From: JAYEID01 sp964581885
Lineage (GTDB): Bacteria > Patescibacteriota > WWE3 > JAUXAW01 > JAYEID01
Assembly: GCA_964581885.1 (NCBI GenBank)
Contig: CAZOPS010000017.1
Coordinates: 1-14,829, forward strand
Reading direction: 5' to 3'
DNA: 14,829 nucleotides
Shown one piece after another: positions 1 to 6,320 of this stretch (position 1 is the first letter of the stretch; each line of letters starts with the position of its first letter). Below the pieces are notes generated by a model. That model ran no database searches. It had not been told where the DNA came from and was given only the letters and a program-made list of their open reading frames with translations. The position numbers were made by a program, and so were the translations under genes.

Positions 1-92
1 TCGTCAGGGCTCGCCCCGACATGCAGAGCCAAACAGCCCCTGGTCAGGGCCTGCCCCGACGGGAGTTGGTCTGCCAACTCTGTATGTCGGGG
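1..92. repeat. Cluster of palindromic repeats beside the tRNA gene
   Basis: Two 20-bp units at 1-20 and 41-60 match at 17 of 20 positions, and each is itself a hairpin (GTCAGGGC, 2-nt loop, GCCCCGAC). The one A-C mismatch in each stem on the plus strand becomes a G-U pair on the minus strand, so the fully paired form is the minus-strand RNA. A third, nested palindrome follows: CCCCGAC at 54-60 pairs with GTCGGGG at 86-92 around a perfect inner stem, GAGTTGG at 63-69 with CCAACTC at 74-80. The block ends next to the encoded CCA of tRNA-Ala, so it lies directly downstream of the tRNA transcript. No U-run follows the stems, so it is not a standard intrinsic terminator. It could serve as a 3' processing or stability structure, or be part of a dispersed repeat family. 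The window edge cuts it. Confidence 0.65.
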
Positions 93-166
93 TGGTGGAC
101 CTACCGAGAGTCGAACTCGGAACTTACCCATGCGAAGGGTACGGTATGCCGTTTACCTATAGGCCC
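93..166 (-). tRNA. tRNA-Ala (anticodon CGC)
   Basis: A 74-nt cloverleaf can be drawn on the minus strand. The acceptor stem is GGGCCTA with TAGGTCC, discriminator A and an encoded CCA (93-95). The D stem is GGTA/TACC with GG in the loop. The anticodon stem TACCC/GGGTA encloses loop TTCGCAT, giving anticodon CGC, which reads GCG. The T stem CCGAG/CTCGG encloses loop TTCGACT. The third acceptor pair is G3-U70, the main alanine identity element, which agrees with the anticodon. The gene lies 117 bases downstream of obg, past a probable terminator. No convincing promoter was found in that gap, so it may depend on readthrough or a weak promoter. Confidence 0.95.
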
Positions 167-248
167 AGATCGCTCCCTCCTCCTCGGCAGGTTGCCACGC
201 TAAGCATGGTAAGTTGAACTGAGCCCTGAATCCAACTTGGTTCGGGGC

Positions 249-281
249 AAAAAACAGCAGAACGCAGGCTAAAGCCTGCTA
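249..281 (-). terminator. Probable intrinsic terminator of obg
   Basis: Just past the obg stop, GCAGGCT (264-270) and AGCCTGC (273-279) form a perfect 7-bp stem with a 2-nt apex. On the minus strand it is followed, after a short CTGCT-containing spacer, by six U residues (254 to 249). The spacer can also pair with the AGCAG at the base of the stem, which would bring the hairpin nearer the U-run. Confidence 0.6.
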
Positions 282-283
282 CT

Positions 284-1426
284 TCATTTTAGCTTTCCAG
301 GCCATTCTAGCATAGGCAACTTCTTTCTAAAAACAATTTGCTTGTTCTTAAGGTCTGAAATACCAAACACTGGTATAGGCTCTTCCTTTTTTTGGGGCCT
401 CGGTGCTATCTTTACTTCTTCCAAAATAGCATCTTCCACCTTCTCTAATCCTTCTCCAGTAATTGCCGAGATAAAAAATACGGGAAGGTTACGTTTATCA
501 AACTCAGCCTCTAAGCCTTCTCTCAAATCTGCTACATTAGGCAGATCTATCTTATTTATAACCACAATCTCTGGCCTTTCCAAAAGCTTGCCAGAATATT
601 CTCCTAACTCCTCTCTTAAAAGAAAATACGCTTCTAACGTAGCCTCTGCTGTACAAGGCTCATCAAGTTCTAGAGCCACAGTAGAAGGATCAATAACATG
701 GAGAAGTATTCTAGTTCTCTCAATATGCCTAAGAAATTTATCTCCAAGCCCTTTACCTTCAGAGGCTCCTTCTATTAACCCGGGAATATCAGCAAGCACA
801 ACAGCTCTAGAACCCCGCCTAAGCACTCCCAGGTTTGGTTCAAGGGTAGTAAAAGGATAAGAAGCTATCTTAGGATCTGCATGAGTTAAAGCCTTCAGGA
901 GTGTGGACTTGCCCACGTTTGGAAACCCTACTATACCAACATCTGCTATTAGTTTTAATTCTAAGACCACACGCTTCTTCTCTCCTGGTTGACCTTCTTC
1001 TGCCTCCCTGGGCAAAGGATTGTCCGTAGTCCTGAGCGCGCGGTTTCCCCGACCACCGCGTCCTCCTTTGGCAACCAAAATCTTTTCACCGTGTTCACAG
1101 AAGTCTGCCAACAGTCGTCTATCACCGTCCCCTGTTTTTTGCCAAACTTCTGTTCCTACCGGAACCTTAAGAACCAAATCATCACCAGATTTCCCGCGCT
1201 TACCACCGGACTTCCCGCGCTCACCTGAAGGCGCTTTAAAATAACGCCCACGAGTAAGATCTGCCAACGTCGTAAGATTCCGGTCCGCAACAAAAAAAAC
1301 GTCACCGCCATTACCTCCCCTACCCCCGTCAGGACCACCACGAGGCCTGAATTTCTCACGGCGAAAAGAAACAATGCCGGGACCACCATGACCCCCTTCA
1401 ACCGTTATTTCAGCATGATCAATCAT
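284..1426 (-). CDS. obg: GTPase Obg/CgtA
   Basis: Obg is a GTPase that binds the large ribosomal subunit and acts in 50S assembly and stress control. The 380-aa product has the family layout: a glycine-rich Obg fold (about 1-158, including the REKF...GGPDGG region), then a G domain with G1 GFPNVGKS (167-174), G2 TT (193-194), G3 DIPG (213-216), G4 NKID (291-294) and G5 SA (320-321). A short basic tail of about 35 residues replaces the longer C-terminal extension of many homologues. The ATG at 1426 gives an N-terminus that aligns with the usual Obg start. There is no Shine-Dalgarno sequence. Instead an extended -10 box lies so close that transcription should begin at the A of the ATG. It is a single-gene unit with its own terminator. 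Confidence 0.97.
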   Translation of the reverse strand: MIDHAEITVEGGHGGPGIVSFRREKFRPRGGPDGGRGGNGGDVFFVADRNLTTLADLTRGRYFKAPSGERGKSGGKRGKSGDDLVLKVPVGTEVWQKTGDGDRRLLADFCEHGEKILVAKGGRGGRGNRALRTTDNPLPREAEEGQPGEKKRVVLELKLIADVGIVGFPNVGKSTLLKALTHADPKIASYPFTTLEPNLGVLRRGSRAVVLADIPGLIEGASEGKGLGDKFLRHIERTRILLHVIDPSTVALELDEPCTAEATLEAYFLLREELGEYSGKLLERPEIVVINKIDLPNVADLREGLEAEFDKRNLPVFFISAITGEGLEKVEDAILEEVKIAPRPQKKEEPIPVFGISDLKNKQIVFRKKLPMLEWPGKLK

Positions 1427-1683
1427 ATCTTTATTATAGCAAAAACTGGGATGGCGAACTGGATAGCGAATAGGTTACAAATAGTTAAGGTATAAATCCT
1501 ATTCGTACAACGAATTGACTACGAATATTACGAATATATTACAAATAAGAGGAGACTGAGATAGCGAATTGGGATAGCTAATATATGCGAATTTAATACC
1601 GCGAATTATTACGAATAAGAAATGAAGGAGTCATTCTGGAGGAAGACGAGGCTTGACGAGGATGACGATAGAATCTATATTTT
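1427..1683. repeat. AT-rich spacer with degenerate ATTCG-type repeats
   Basis: This gap between the M23 peptidase gene and obg holds no credible gene. It is full of variants of GCGAAT and TACGAATA; the 9-mer ATTACGAAT occurs exactly at 1527-1535 and 1608-1616, and GGATAGC-type words recur. The reverse complement of the same 9-mer is also present in the 23S rRNA insertion (14689-14697). The rest of the gap to 1767 is the heptamer array. Confidence 0.6.
1433..1441 (-). promoter_or_regulatory. Extended -10 promoter of obg
   Basis: On the minus strand, TGCTATAAT gives a consensus -10 box (1433-1438) with a TG extension. Counting seven bases on puts the start point at 1426, the A of the obg ATG. 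No good -35 hexamer is seen at 17-18 bases, which fits an extended -10 promoter. Confidence 0.7.
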
Positions 1684-1767
1684 TTAACTAGTTACTAATT
1701 ACTAATTGCTAGTTGCTAGTTGCTAATTACCAATTACTAGTTGCTAATTGCTACCTACTACTATCTA
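1684..1767. repeat. Heptamer tandem array, 12 units
   Basis: Twelve 7-bp units run in unbroken phase, with plus-strand consensus RTTRCTA (variants GTTGCTA, ATTGCTA, ATTACTA, GTTACTA, ATTACCA). The last units drift to CCTACTA and CTATCTA. The next three bases, CTA at 1768-1770, continue the pattern and are, on the minus strand, the TAG stop of the M23 peptidase gene. It has no spacers and no palindromic unit, so it is not CRISPR. Confidence 0.85.
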
Positions 1768-3024
1768 CTAAAGTACAGAAAGGGGATTAATATGTCGTCC
1801 TTGATAAGTTACCTCTAAGTGAAGGTGAGTCCCAAAAGACCGTCCAGTATTACCCATATTCCCTATAATTTGACCTCGGCTAACCTTTTGGCCTGGTTGT
1901 ACCTTAACTGAAGAAAGGTGTGCGTACAAGGATGTGTAACCATTACCATGATCTATGCGCACCAACCTACCGTAACCATAATTCCAACCACTATAGCGCA
2001 CCTCAACCACTGTCCCGCTATCTATTGCATAAATAGGGCTAAATCGGGATATGTCAATAGCGGGGTGCCAACGGTGAAAGTATTGGCTGATTCCCCTACT
2101 GTTAGTTGGCCAGGAGAACTGGCCTGTACCCCTAGCAGGAGTCGTTTGCTCTTGGCGTGAAGTCGACGGGGTAGAAGCAAGCTGGGTGCTAGAAGGCTCC
2201 TGCTCCGGAACACTTCCTCCCGGCACCACAATCACCTGCCCAACCTCCAACTCAAAGGGGGAGAATAGATAGTTAAAGTCAACAATACTCTGAGGTGCGA
2301 CATCATACTTGTTTGCCAAGATTCTAACTGTGTCCCCCTTCTTTACAGTGTGAAGCACACCGCTCACAGGTGGTATAGTTAATTTCTGTCCCGGCTTTAT
2401 GTAATTCGCATTCCCTAGGTCATTTACATATCTAATACTAGCAATGCTAACTTTAAATTGATCACCAATGGATGAAAGAGTATCTCCCTCCTTAACAACA
2501 TACTCAATGGGCTCTCCTGATGGCGTATTAGTAAAAGACACGGAGGCAGCAGCTACAGAGCGAGCAAGGATATCACCATCCTTATTGAAAGTTGCGGACA
2601 TATTCTTACTCCTAGCCAACCCTGTCCCCCCTAGCAAGAAAACTCCCAGAGCAAAAATAAGGATCCCAAATCTTGTAACAGGAGCAAACAATCGCCCACC
2701 TCCCCATACTAAGTTTTGAATCAAATATTGTTTACAGTTTTTGCTAAAAGCATAAAGAGAGCGTGCACCCTGGAAAGGTGCCAAGAGCAAGGCACGAAGC
2801 CTCCTCCCCAAAAAACGAAATAAAAAGTAGCAAAAAACAAAAAAATCAGAAGAAAAGGAGGATGACTTGGAATTCTCAAGACCAAAAAGAATCAACTGCT
2901 GCCGACCCAACTCTTCCACCTTGCGTTCGCCAGCAAAAAAAACCTTGGGGAGCCTCCTCAAAAATTCCTTAATTTGTAGAAAAGTACCTTCTTTCTCCCT
3001 AAAAAAGGATTTATTGGTACTCAT
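1768..3024 (-). CDS. Membrane-anchored LysM / M23 peptidase
   Basis: This is probably a cell-wall endopeptidase or a NlpD/EnvC-like activator that acts outside the membrane on peptidoglycan. The 418-aa product has a long basic N-terminal part (1-115), a transmembrane segment (about 118-138), two LysM peptidoglycan-binding domains (about 174-217 and 224-268), a Ser/Thr/Gln linker, and a C-terminal M23 domain. The zinc-site residues are present: H320 and D324 (HPAID), H369 (YAH), H400 and H402 (HLH). It therefore looks catalytically competent, unlike degenerate NlpD proteins. The N-terminal extension before the membrane segment is unusual and has no recognised domain; it contains a second hydrophobic patch near 58-74. 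The ATG at 3024 fits the promoter, which leaves a leader of about 20 nt. The stop codon lies in a heptamer array. Confidence 0.93.
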   Translation of the reverse strand: MSTNKSFFREKEGTFLQIKEFLRRLPKVFFAGERKVEELGRQQLILFGLENSKSSSFSSDFFVFCYFLFRFLGRRLRALLLAPFQGARSLYAFSKNCKQYLIQNLVWGGGRLFAPVTRFGILIFALGVFLLGGTGLARSKNMSATFNKDGDILARSVAAASVSFTNTPSGEPIEYVVKEGDTLSSIGDQFKVSIASIRYVNDLGNANYIKPGQKLTIPPVSGVLHTVKKGDTVRILANKYDVAPQSIVDFNYLFSPFELEVGQVIVVPGGSVPEQEPSSTQLASTPSTSRQEQTTPARGTGQFSWPTNSRGISQYFHRWHPAIDISRFSPIYAIDSGTVVEVRYSGWNYGYGRLVRIDHGNGYTSLYAHLSSVKVQPGQKVSRGQIIGNMGNTGRSFGTHLHLEVTYQGRHINPLSVL

Positions 3025-3028
3025 AAAA

Positions 3029-3079
3029 GCCCCTAAACAGAGGCGCGTATTTTATACCATAAAACCAGCTAGTTTTCAA
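3029..3079 (-). promoter_or_regulatory. Promoter and 5' hairpin of the M23 peptidase gene
   Basis: On the minus strand, TTGAAA (3074-3079), a 17-bp spacer and TATAAA (3051-3056) with a TG extension form a good promoter. The predicted start is near 3044, exactly where a hairpin begins: GCCTC (3040-3044) pairs with GGGGC (3029-3033) around a 6-nt loop. Only TTTT separates the hairpin from the ATG. The AGGGG that could bind the ribosome lies inside the stem. Confidence 0.65.
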
Positions 3080-3107
3080 AAAAAAGTAGCTATAAAAAAG
3101 AATAAGG

Positions 3108-4283
3108 TTACATTCTCTCGTGAAGAGTTTCCAAAAATTCTTTGTTGCTCTTAGTCTTCTTAAGACGATTTAGGACAACCTGGGTAGCTTCACCTTCAGC
3201 TAAGGTATCCACCATCCGCCGAAGTCTAAACACTTTCTCCAACACTTCCTCAGGCAACAAAAGTTCTTCGTGCCGGGTTTGAGACTTCTTTATATCAATG
3301 GCAGGAAATATCCTCCGCTCAGCCAAGTCGCGGTCCAAATGCAACTCCATATTTCCTGTACCCTTAAATTCCTCATAAATCAGCTCATCCATTCGTGAAC
3401 CAGTTTGAACCAAAGCTGTAGCTAAAATAGTTAAGGAGCCAGCATCCTCAAAATTCCTTGCTGCTCCAAAAAAGTGTTTGGGGGGGTACAAGGCTTGCGG
3501 ATCAAAGCCACCTGAAAGTGTTCTGCCAGAAGGGGGTAACACAAGATTGTAGGCACGCGCTAATCTAGTTATGCTATCTAATAAAATAACCACGTCTTCC
3601 CCTGCCTCTGACCTTCTCTTCGCTATTTCTAAGGCAAATTCTGCAGTCTCAGTGTGGTCTTCAGGATGTTCATCAAAGTTAGACGCATGCACTTCCCCAT
3701 CAACACTTCTCTTCATATCTGTAACCTCCTCGGGACGCTCCCCAATTAAGACCACCATTAGATTCGTATCATCTGGATAATTTTGCTCTATACCATTTGC
3801 AATATCTTTTAAAAGCCAGGTCTTACCTGCGTAAGGGGGGGAAACAATCAAACCGCGCTGTCCGCGCCCCACCGGCGCAAACAAATCTACAATCCGAGTG
3901 GTTAAAACATCTGATTTGGTTTCCAACTTGAGCCACTCATCTGGAAAAATAGGAGTCAGATCCTCAAACTTTGGGCGCTCCGATGCTTTTTCTGGATCTT
4001 CAGATTCAACCTCGTCCACACGTAACAAAGACAAATAACGTTCCCCCTCTTTTGGAGGGCGCCCCACTCCTGCGATTTCATCACCTGTCCTTAAACCAAA
4101 GCGTCTTATCTGTGAGTCAGAAACGTAAACATCCCGCGGTAAATTCTTGTCCTCCGGAGGTTCTGCCTGGTGCAAAACACCAAAATCCCCGCGTGTCTCC
4201 AAAATACCCTTTACTGGAAAGGTGTTCTCCTCGCCAAAGTCCTGATAATTTTTTCTATTGTTATTATTAGAATTCTTAGCCAT
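3108..4283 (-). CDS. rho: Transcription termination factor Rho
   Basis: Rho is a hexameric RNA-dependent ATPase that ends transcription. The 391-aa product starts with a short Asn-rich stretch, then a cold-shock-like RNA-binding domain (about 22-90, with KGILETRGDFGVL). The ATPase domain has P-loop PPYAGKT (about 149-155), the GERPEEVTDM block, Walker B ILLDSITRLARAYN, Q-loop LPPSGRTLSGG, R-loop EEFKGTGN and the DRDLAERRIFPAIDI block. All key motifs are intact. The reading frame extends 15 codons upstream to a TTG, but the ATG at 4283 gives the usual short N-terminus and is preferred. The long basic insert seen in actinobacterial Rho is absent. The gene has its own upstream promoters and a leader of up to about 133 nt, which leaves room for the autoregulation known for rho. 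Confidence 0.97.
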   Translation of the reverse strand: MAKNSNNNNRKNYQDFGEENTFPVKGILETRGDFGVLHQAEPPEDKNLPRDVYVSDSQIRRFGLRTGDEIAGVGRPPKEGERYLSLLRVDEVESEDPEKASERPKFEDLTPIFPDEWLKLETKSDVLTTRIVDLFAPVGRGQRGLIVSPPYAGKTWLLKDIANGIEQNYPDDTNLMVVLIGERPEEVTDMKRSVDGEVHASNFDEHPEDHTETAEFALEIAKRRSEAGEDVVILLDSITRLARAYNLVLPPSGRTLSGGFDPQALYPPKHFFGAARNFEDAGSLTILATALVQTGSRMDELIYEEFKGTGNMELHLDRDLAERRIFPAIDIKKSQTRHEELLLPEEVLEKVFRLRRMVDTLAEGEATQVVLNRLKKTKSNKEFLETLHERM

Positions 4284-4331
4284 AAATGGTAAGTAGTAGA
4301 AAACAACAAACCATAAGACAGAAAACAAGTT

Positions 4332-4340
4332 ATTCTACCA
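4332..4340 (-). promoter_or_regulatory. Possible second rho promoter (extended -10)
   Basis: TGGTAGAAT on the minus strand is an extended -10 box (hexamer 4332-4337) that would start transcription near 4325, about 42 nt before the rho ATG. No good -35 is present. It lies just downstream of the 4352-4378 hairpin. Confidence 0.4.
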
Positions 4341-4351
4341 CTAATAATCAA

Positions 4352-4378
4352 AATACGCTTAAGCGCATTAAGAGTATT
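4352..4378 (-). promoter_or_regulatory. Hairpin in the rho leader
   Basis: AATACGCTTAA (4352-4362) pairs with TTAAGAGTATT (4368-4378) with one mismatch and a 5-nt loop; the core CGCTTAAGCG is also a 10-bp palindrome. In the transcript from the upstream rho promoter it lies in the leader, followed by UUUUG. It could act as an attenuator, or as DNA it could be an operator for the nearby extended -10 promoter. The sequence does not decide between these. Confidence 0.45.
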
Positions 4379-4422
4379 AAGAAAGGGAAGATCGATCAAT
4401 CAAGAGGTTATGATCTACACTT

Positions 4423-4451
4423 AAACTAACACACCCCCAAATACCTGTCAA
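4423..4451 (-). promoter_or_regulatory. Main rho promoter
   Basis: On the minus strand a consensus TTGACA (4446-4451), a 17-bp spacer and TAGTTT (4423-4428) with a TG extension can be read. The start would be near 4416 (an A). The -35 box lies only five bases past the U-run of the upstream structured RNA. Confidence 0.6.
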
Positions 4452-4454
4452 ACC

Positions 4455-4691
4455 CCAAAAAAGGGAGGGCAAGGTTACTTTTAAAAAACAAGCCAACTTC
4501 AAACAAGATAAGCACTGCCCCCGCTTACCTTGAAGAGTTAGCAATGTAGTAACTAACTTACCCTCCCTTCTTCAGACGTAGTTTTACAAACTTAAGCCCG
4601 GTTCCGGAAGGGAGAGGATAGGCCCTGCCCAATACCTACCCTCCCCATTCCGAAACCAGCCCACAAAAAAGATAATATTTGCACTCCTATA
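4455..4691 (-). ncRNA. Candidate structured non-coding RNA, unassigned
   Basis: The gap between the DUF11 gene and rho has no credible gene but strong RNA structure on the minus strand. A TATAAT box (4698-4703, weak -35 TGGAAG 17 bp upstream) predicts a start near 4691. Hairpin one pairs 4598-4622 with 4635-4659 in a single register: 24 of 25 positions pair around a 12-nt loop. A second rod pairs 4461-4478 with 4549-4569 (18 pairs, 3-nt bulge); inside it are 4492-4502 with 4530-4542 and 4507-4513 with 4523-4529. A U6 run (4462-4457) follows, as in an intrinsic terminator. Seven pairs (4599-4658, 4604-4653, 4613-4644, 4618-4639, 4470-4560, 4494-4540, 4508-4528) are G-U on the minus strand but A-C on the plus strand, which sets the direction. 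Conserved blocks of RNase P, tmRNA and SRP RNA were looked for by eye and not found. A 6S-like RNA is possible but unproven. Confidence 0.6.
4457..4569 (-). terminator. Intrinsic terminator closing the candidate RNA
   Basis: The outer stem AAGGGAGGG (4561-4569 on the minus strand) with CCCTCCCTT (4461-4469) is GC-rich, and six U residues overlap and follow its 3' arm. It would also stop readthrough from the DUF11 gene before the rho promoter. Confidence 0.6.
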
Positions 4692-4697
4692 TAACTA

Positions 4698-4726
4698 ATT
4701 ATACCGCAAACTAGCTAATTCTTCCA
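4698..4726 (-). promoter_or_regulatory. Possible promoter of the candidate RNA
   Basis: A consensus TATAAT (4698-4703) begins eight bases after the DUF11 stop codon. The -35 position 17 bp upstream is TGGAAG, only 3 of 6 to consensus, and lies inside the end of the DUF11 gene. Confidence 0.45.
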
Positions 4727-6249
4727 CTCCAAGCCCAAGCACATTTCCGAAGCCCCCACCCAGTAATAACCATTCCCACAGCAATTAGTAACACGCCCAA
4801 ACTGTCAGCACCTGCTTCTGGAAGTTCTTTTACTTCTTCCTCCACACCCTTTACTTCTGGCCCATTTATCCACACCTGAGTATGATCATCATCAACGCGC
4901 TTTCCATCTTTATACAAAGTAGCAACATTCTTCTGCACCCTATCGGTAAGAGGAAGATCCTGTTCATCAAAAACTTTTGAAACATAATCCAAGCGAATGG
5001 TTTCTCCTGCCTTTACAGTTCCAAGGTCAAATTTTATCTTACGATCACCAGAATCCCAATCTCCATCTCCCTTTTCCCAAGAAATATAGGTGGGAACTTC
5101 GTCCTTTACTGTCACGTTATTAGCATCCGCATTCCCATTGTTTTTTACAATAATTTTATACTCCACTAGCTCTTCGGGATCAAAAAGGTGCTTGTCCTTA
5201 TCAATACTTTCGTACCAATCGTCCGTATCTTCCCATTTCACAAATTTTTCGATTTCTAACTCTGCTTCCTTCTCAGGACAAGGAACAACTGTCACCACCG
5301 CCGAAGCAGCTGCAGATCCCGACCACTTAACCCACGTAGTAGCTTCATTTACCTTAGTCCTACCGGAAGAACAATCTTCAACTCGCGCCTTGTACGTAAT
5401 TTCCCAATAAGGACGCTCGGGAGAATCGTAAGGATAAAAATTGGTAGAAAGCAAATAACCCTCTCCAAAGATATCTCCATTATCAGGATTAGGTGACATA
5501 ATATCCCCACTAAATGACAAAAATACAGAGTCTTCCCTAAGCGTTAAGCCCTGAGGTAATTTATCCTTAATTCGCAACTCGGTCAGAGGCAGAGGATTAG
5601 GATTAGTTAACCTTACTTTATACTGAACATAATCGGTTTTTTCCGCTAAAACCTCTTCCGACCATTGCGGGCGTTCCGTATTACTTACCAGCTTTTCTAT
5701 GTCTGGTGCCACACAGCCTGTATCTACCTTAAATTCAACTTGATCAACAACAGAACTGACCCCCGCAGCCTTAACCTCTATTCCATTGCGGTAAACCTCC
5801 AAAGCCGGGCAATAAGAAAGCTTAACCTCAAAAATAACTTCTGCAAAATCAGAAGATTCAAGCTCACCAATATTCAAACCAGAGTCAACTAAAGAAGAAG
5901 CGGGGTATGTTTCCTCCCCCGAAGATTTAATAACAACCACGTCATTAGAAGAAAATTCTAAACCGGATGCGGGTTCAAATTTAACCGAAACATCATCCAA
6001 TGTTTCCGCAGTAAGGTTCTTAATATTTACTTTAAACTTAACCTCATCTTCGAGATCTGTAAGAGTTAAAGAACGTTGCCAACCCGGGTCGGATTTTTTG
6101 CTTATTTCAGTGTAAACATCAATTTTTTCACTATCAGCTTGAACCAGACCACCCACTCCCCCCAATTCTGCAAAGAGTGCGGCAACAACAACCACTGAAC
6201 TTAAAAGACCTAAACTTTTAATAATTTTTTCTGTCCAATAAAGTTTCAT
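4711..6249 (-). CDS. DUF11-like surface protein with LPEAG anchor
   Basis: This 512-aa product appears to be an exported, wall- or membrane-anchored surface protein. It has an N-terminal signal segment (about 10-35, cleavage probably near VQA-DS), then about three beta-rich repeats of the DUF11 / conserved-repeat type at roughly 45-170, 185-320 and 330-470. The last has the typical run EYKIIVKNNGNADANNVTV followed by a TVKAGETIRLDY block. The C-terminus is LPEAG (476-480), a hydrophobic stretch (about 484-500) and RK plus a short tail, which is the layout of a sortase substrate with A in place of T. No sortase gene is in the window. The ATG at 6249 is the first in frame after a stop and has no clear ribosome binding site. 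The partner or ligand is unknown. Confidence 0.85.
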   Translation of the reverse strand: MKLYWTEKIIKSLGLLSSVVVVAALFAELGGVGGLVQADSEKIDVYTEISKKSDPGWQRSLTLTDLEDEVKFKVNIKNLTAETLDDVSVKFEPASGLEFSSNDVVVIKSSGEETYPASSLVDSGLNIGELESSDFAEVIFEVKLSYCPALEVYRNGIEVKAAGVSSVVDQVEFKVDTGCVAPDIEKLVSNTERPQWSEEVLAEKTDYVQYKVRLTNPNPLPLTELRIKDKLPQGLTLREDSVFLSFSGDIMSPNPDNGDIFGEGYLLSTNFYPYDSPERPYWEITYKARVEDCSSGRTKVNEATTWVKWSGSAAASAVVTVVPCPEKEAELEIEKFVKWEDTDDWYESIDKDKHLFDPEELVEYKIIVKNNGNADANNVTVKDEVPTYISWEKGDGDWDSGDRKIKFDLGTVKAGETIRLDYVSKVFDEQDLPLTDRVQKNVATLYKDGKRVDDDHTQVWINGPEVKGVEEEVKELPEAGADSLGVLLIAVGMVITGWGLRKCAWAWSGRIS

Positions 6250-6320
6250 AATTCTAAAATCTCAATAAAAGCTTCTCCTCTCACTAAAAACCAACTAAAC
6301 TTTGCTGGTTTTCACTGAAA

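Noticed and set aside
1..60. Possible CRISPR start (20-bp repeats 40 bp apart)
   Set aside because: Only two imperfect copies, each self-complementary over its whole length, with a related palindrome next to them and no cas genes. They fit a dispersed palindromic repeat better.
342..860. Plus-strand reading frame of 172 codons opposite obg
   Set aside because: Antisense to a clearly real gene, Ser-rich with no family features and no ribosome binding site seen.
4284..4328. Longer Rho start at the TTG near 4328
   Set aside because: It would add a hydrophobic stretch (FSVLWFVVFYYLPF) not found in Rho, and the ATG at 4283 gives a normal N-terminus.
4598..4659. SRP RNA, because of CCGGAAGG on the plus strand
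   Set aside because: The conserved GGTCAGG...CCGGAAGGAAGCAGCC layout is absent, and G-U polarity points to the minus strand, where the match does not exist.
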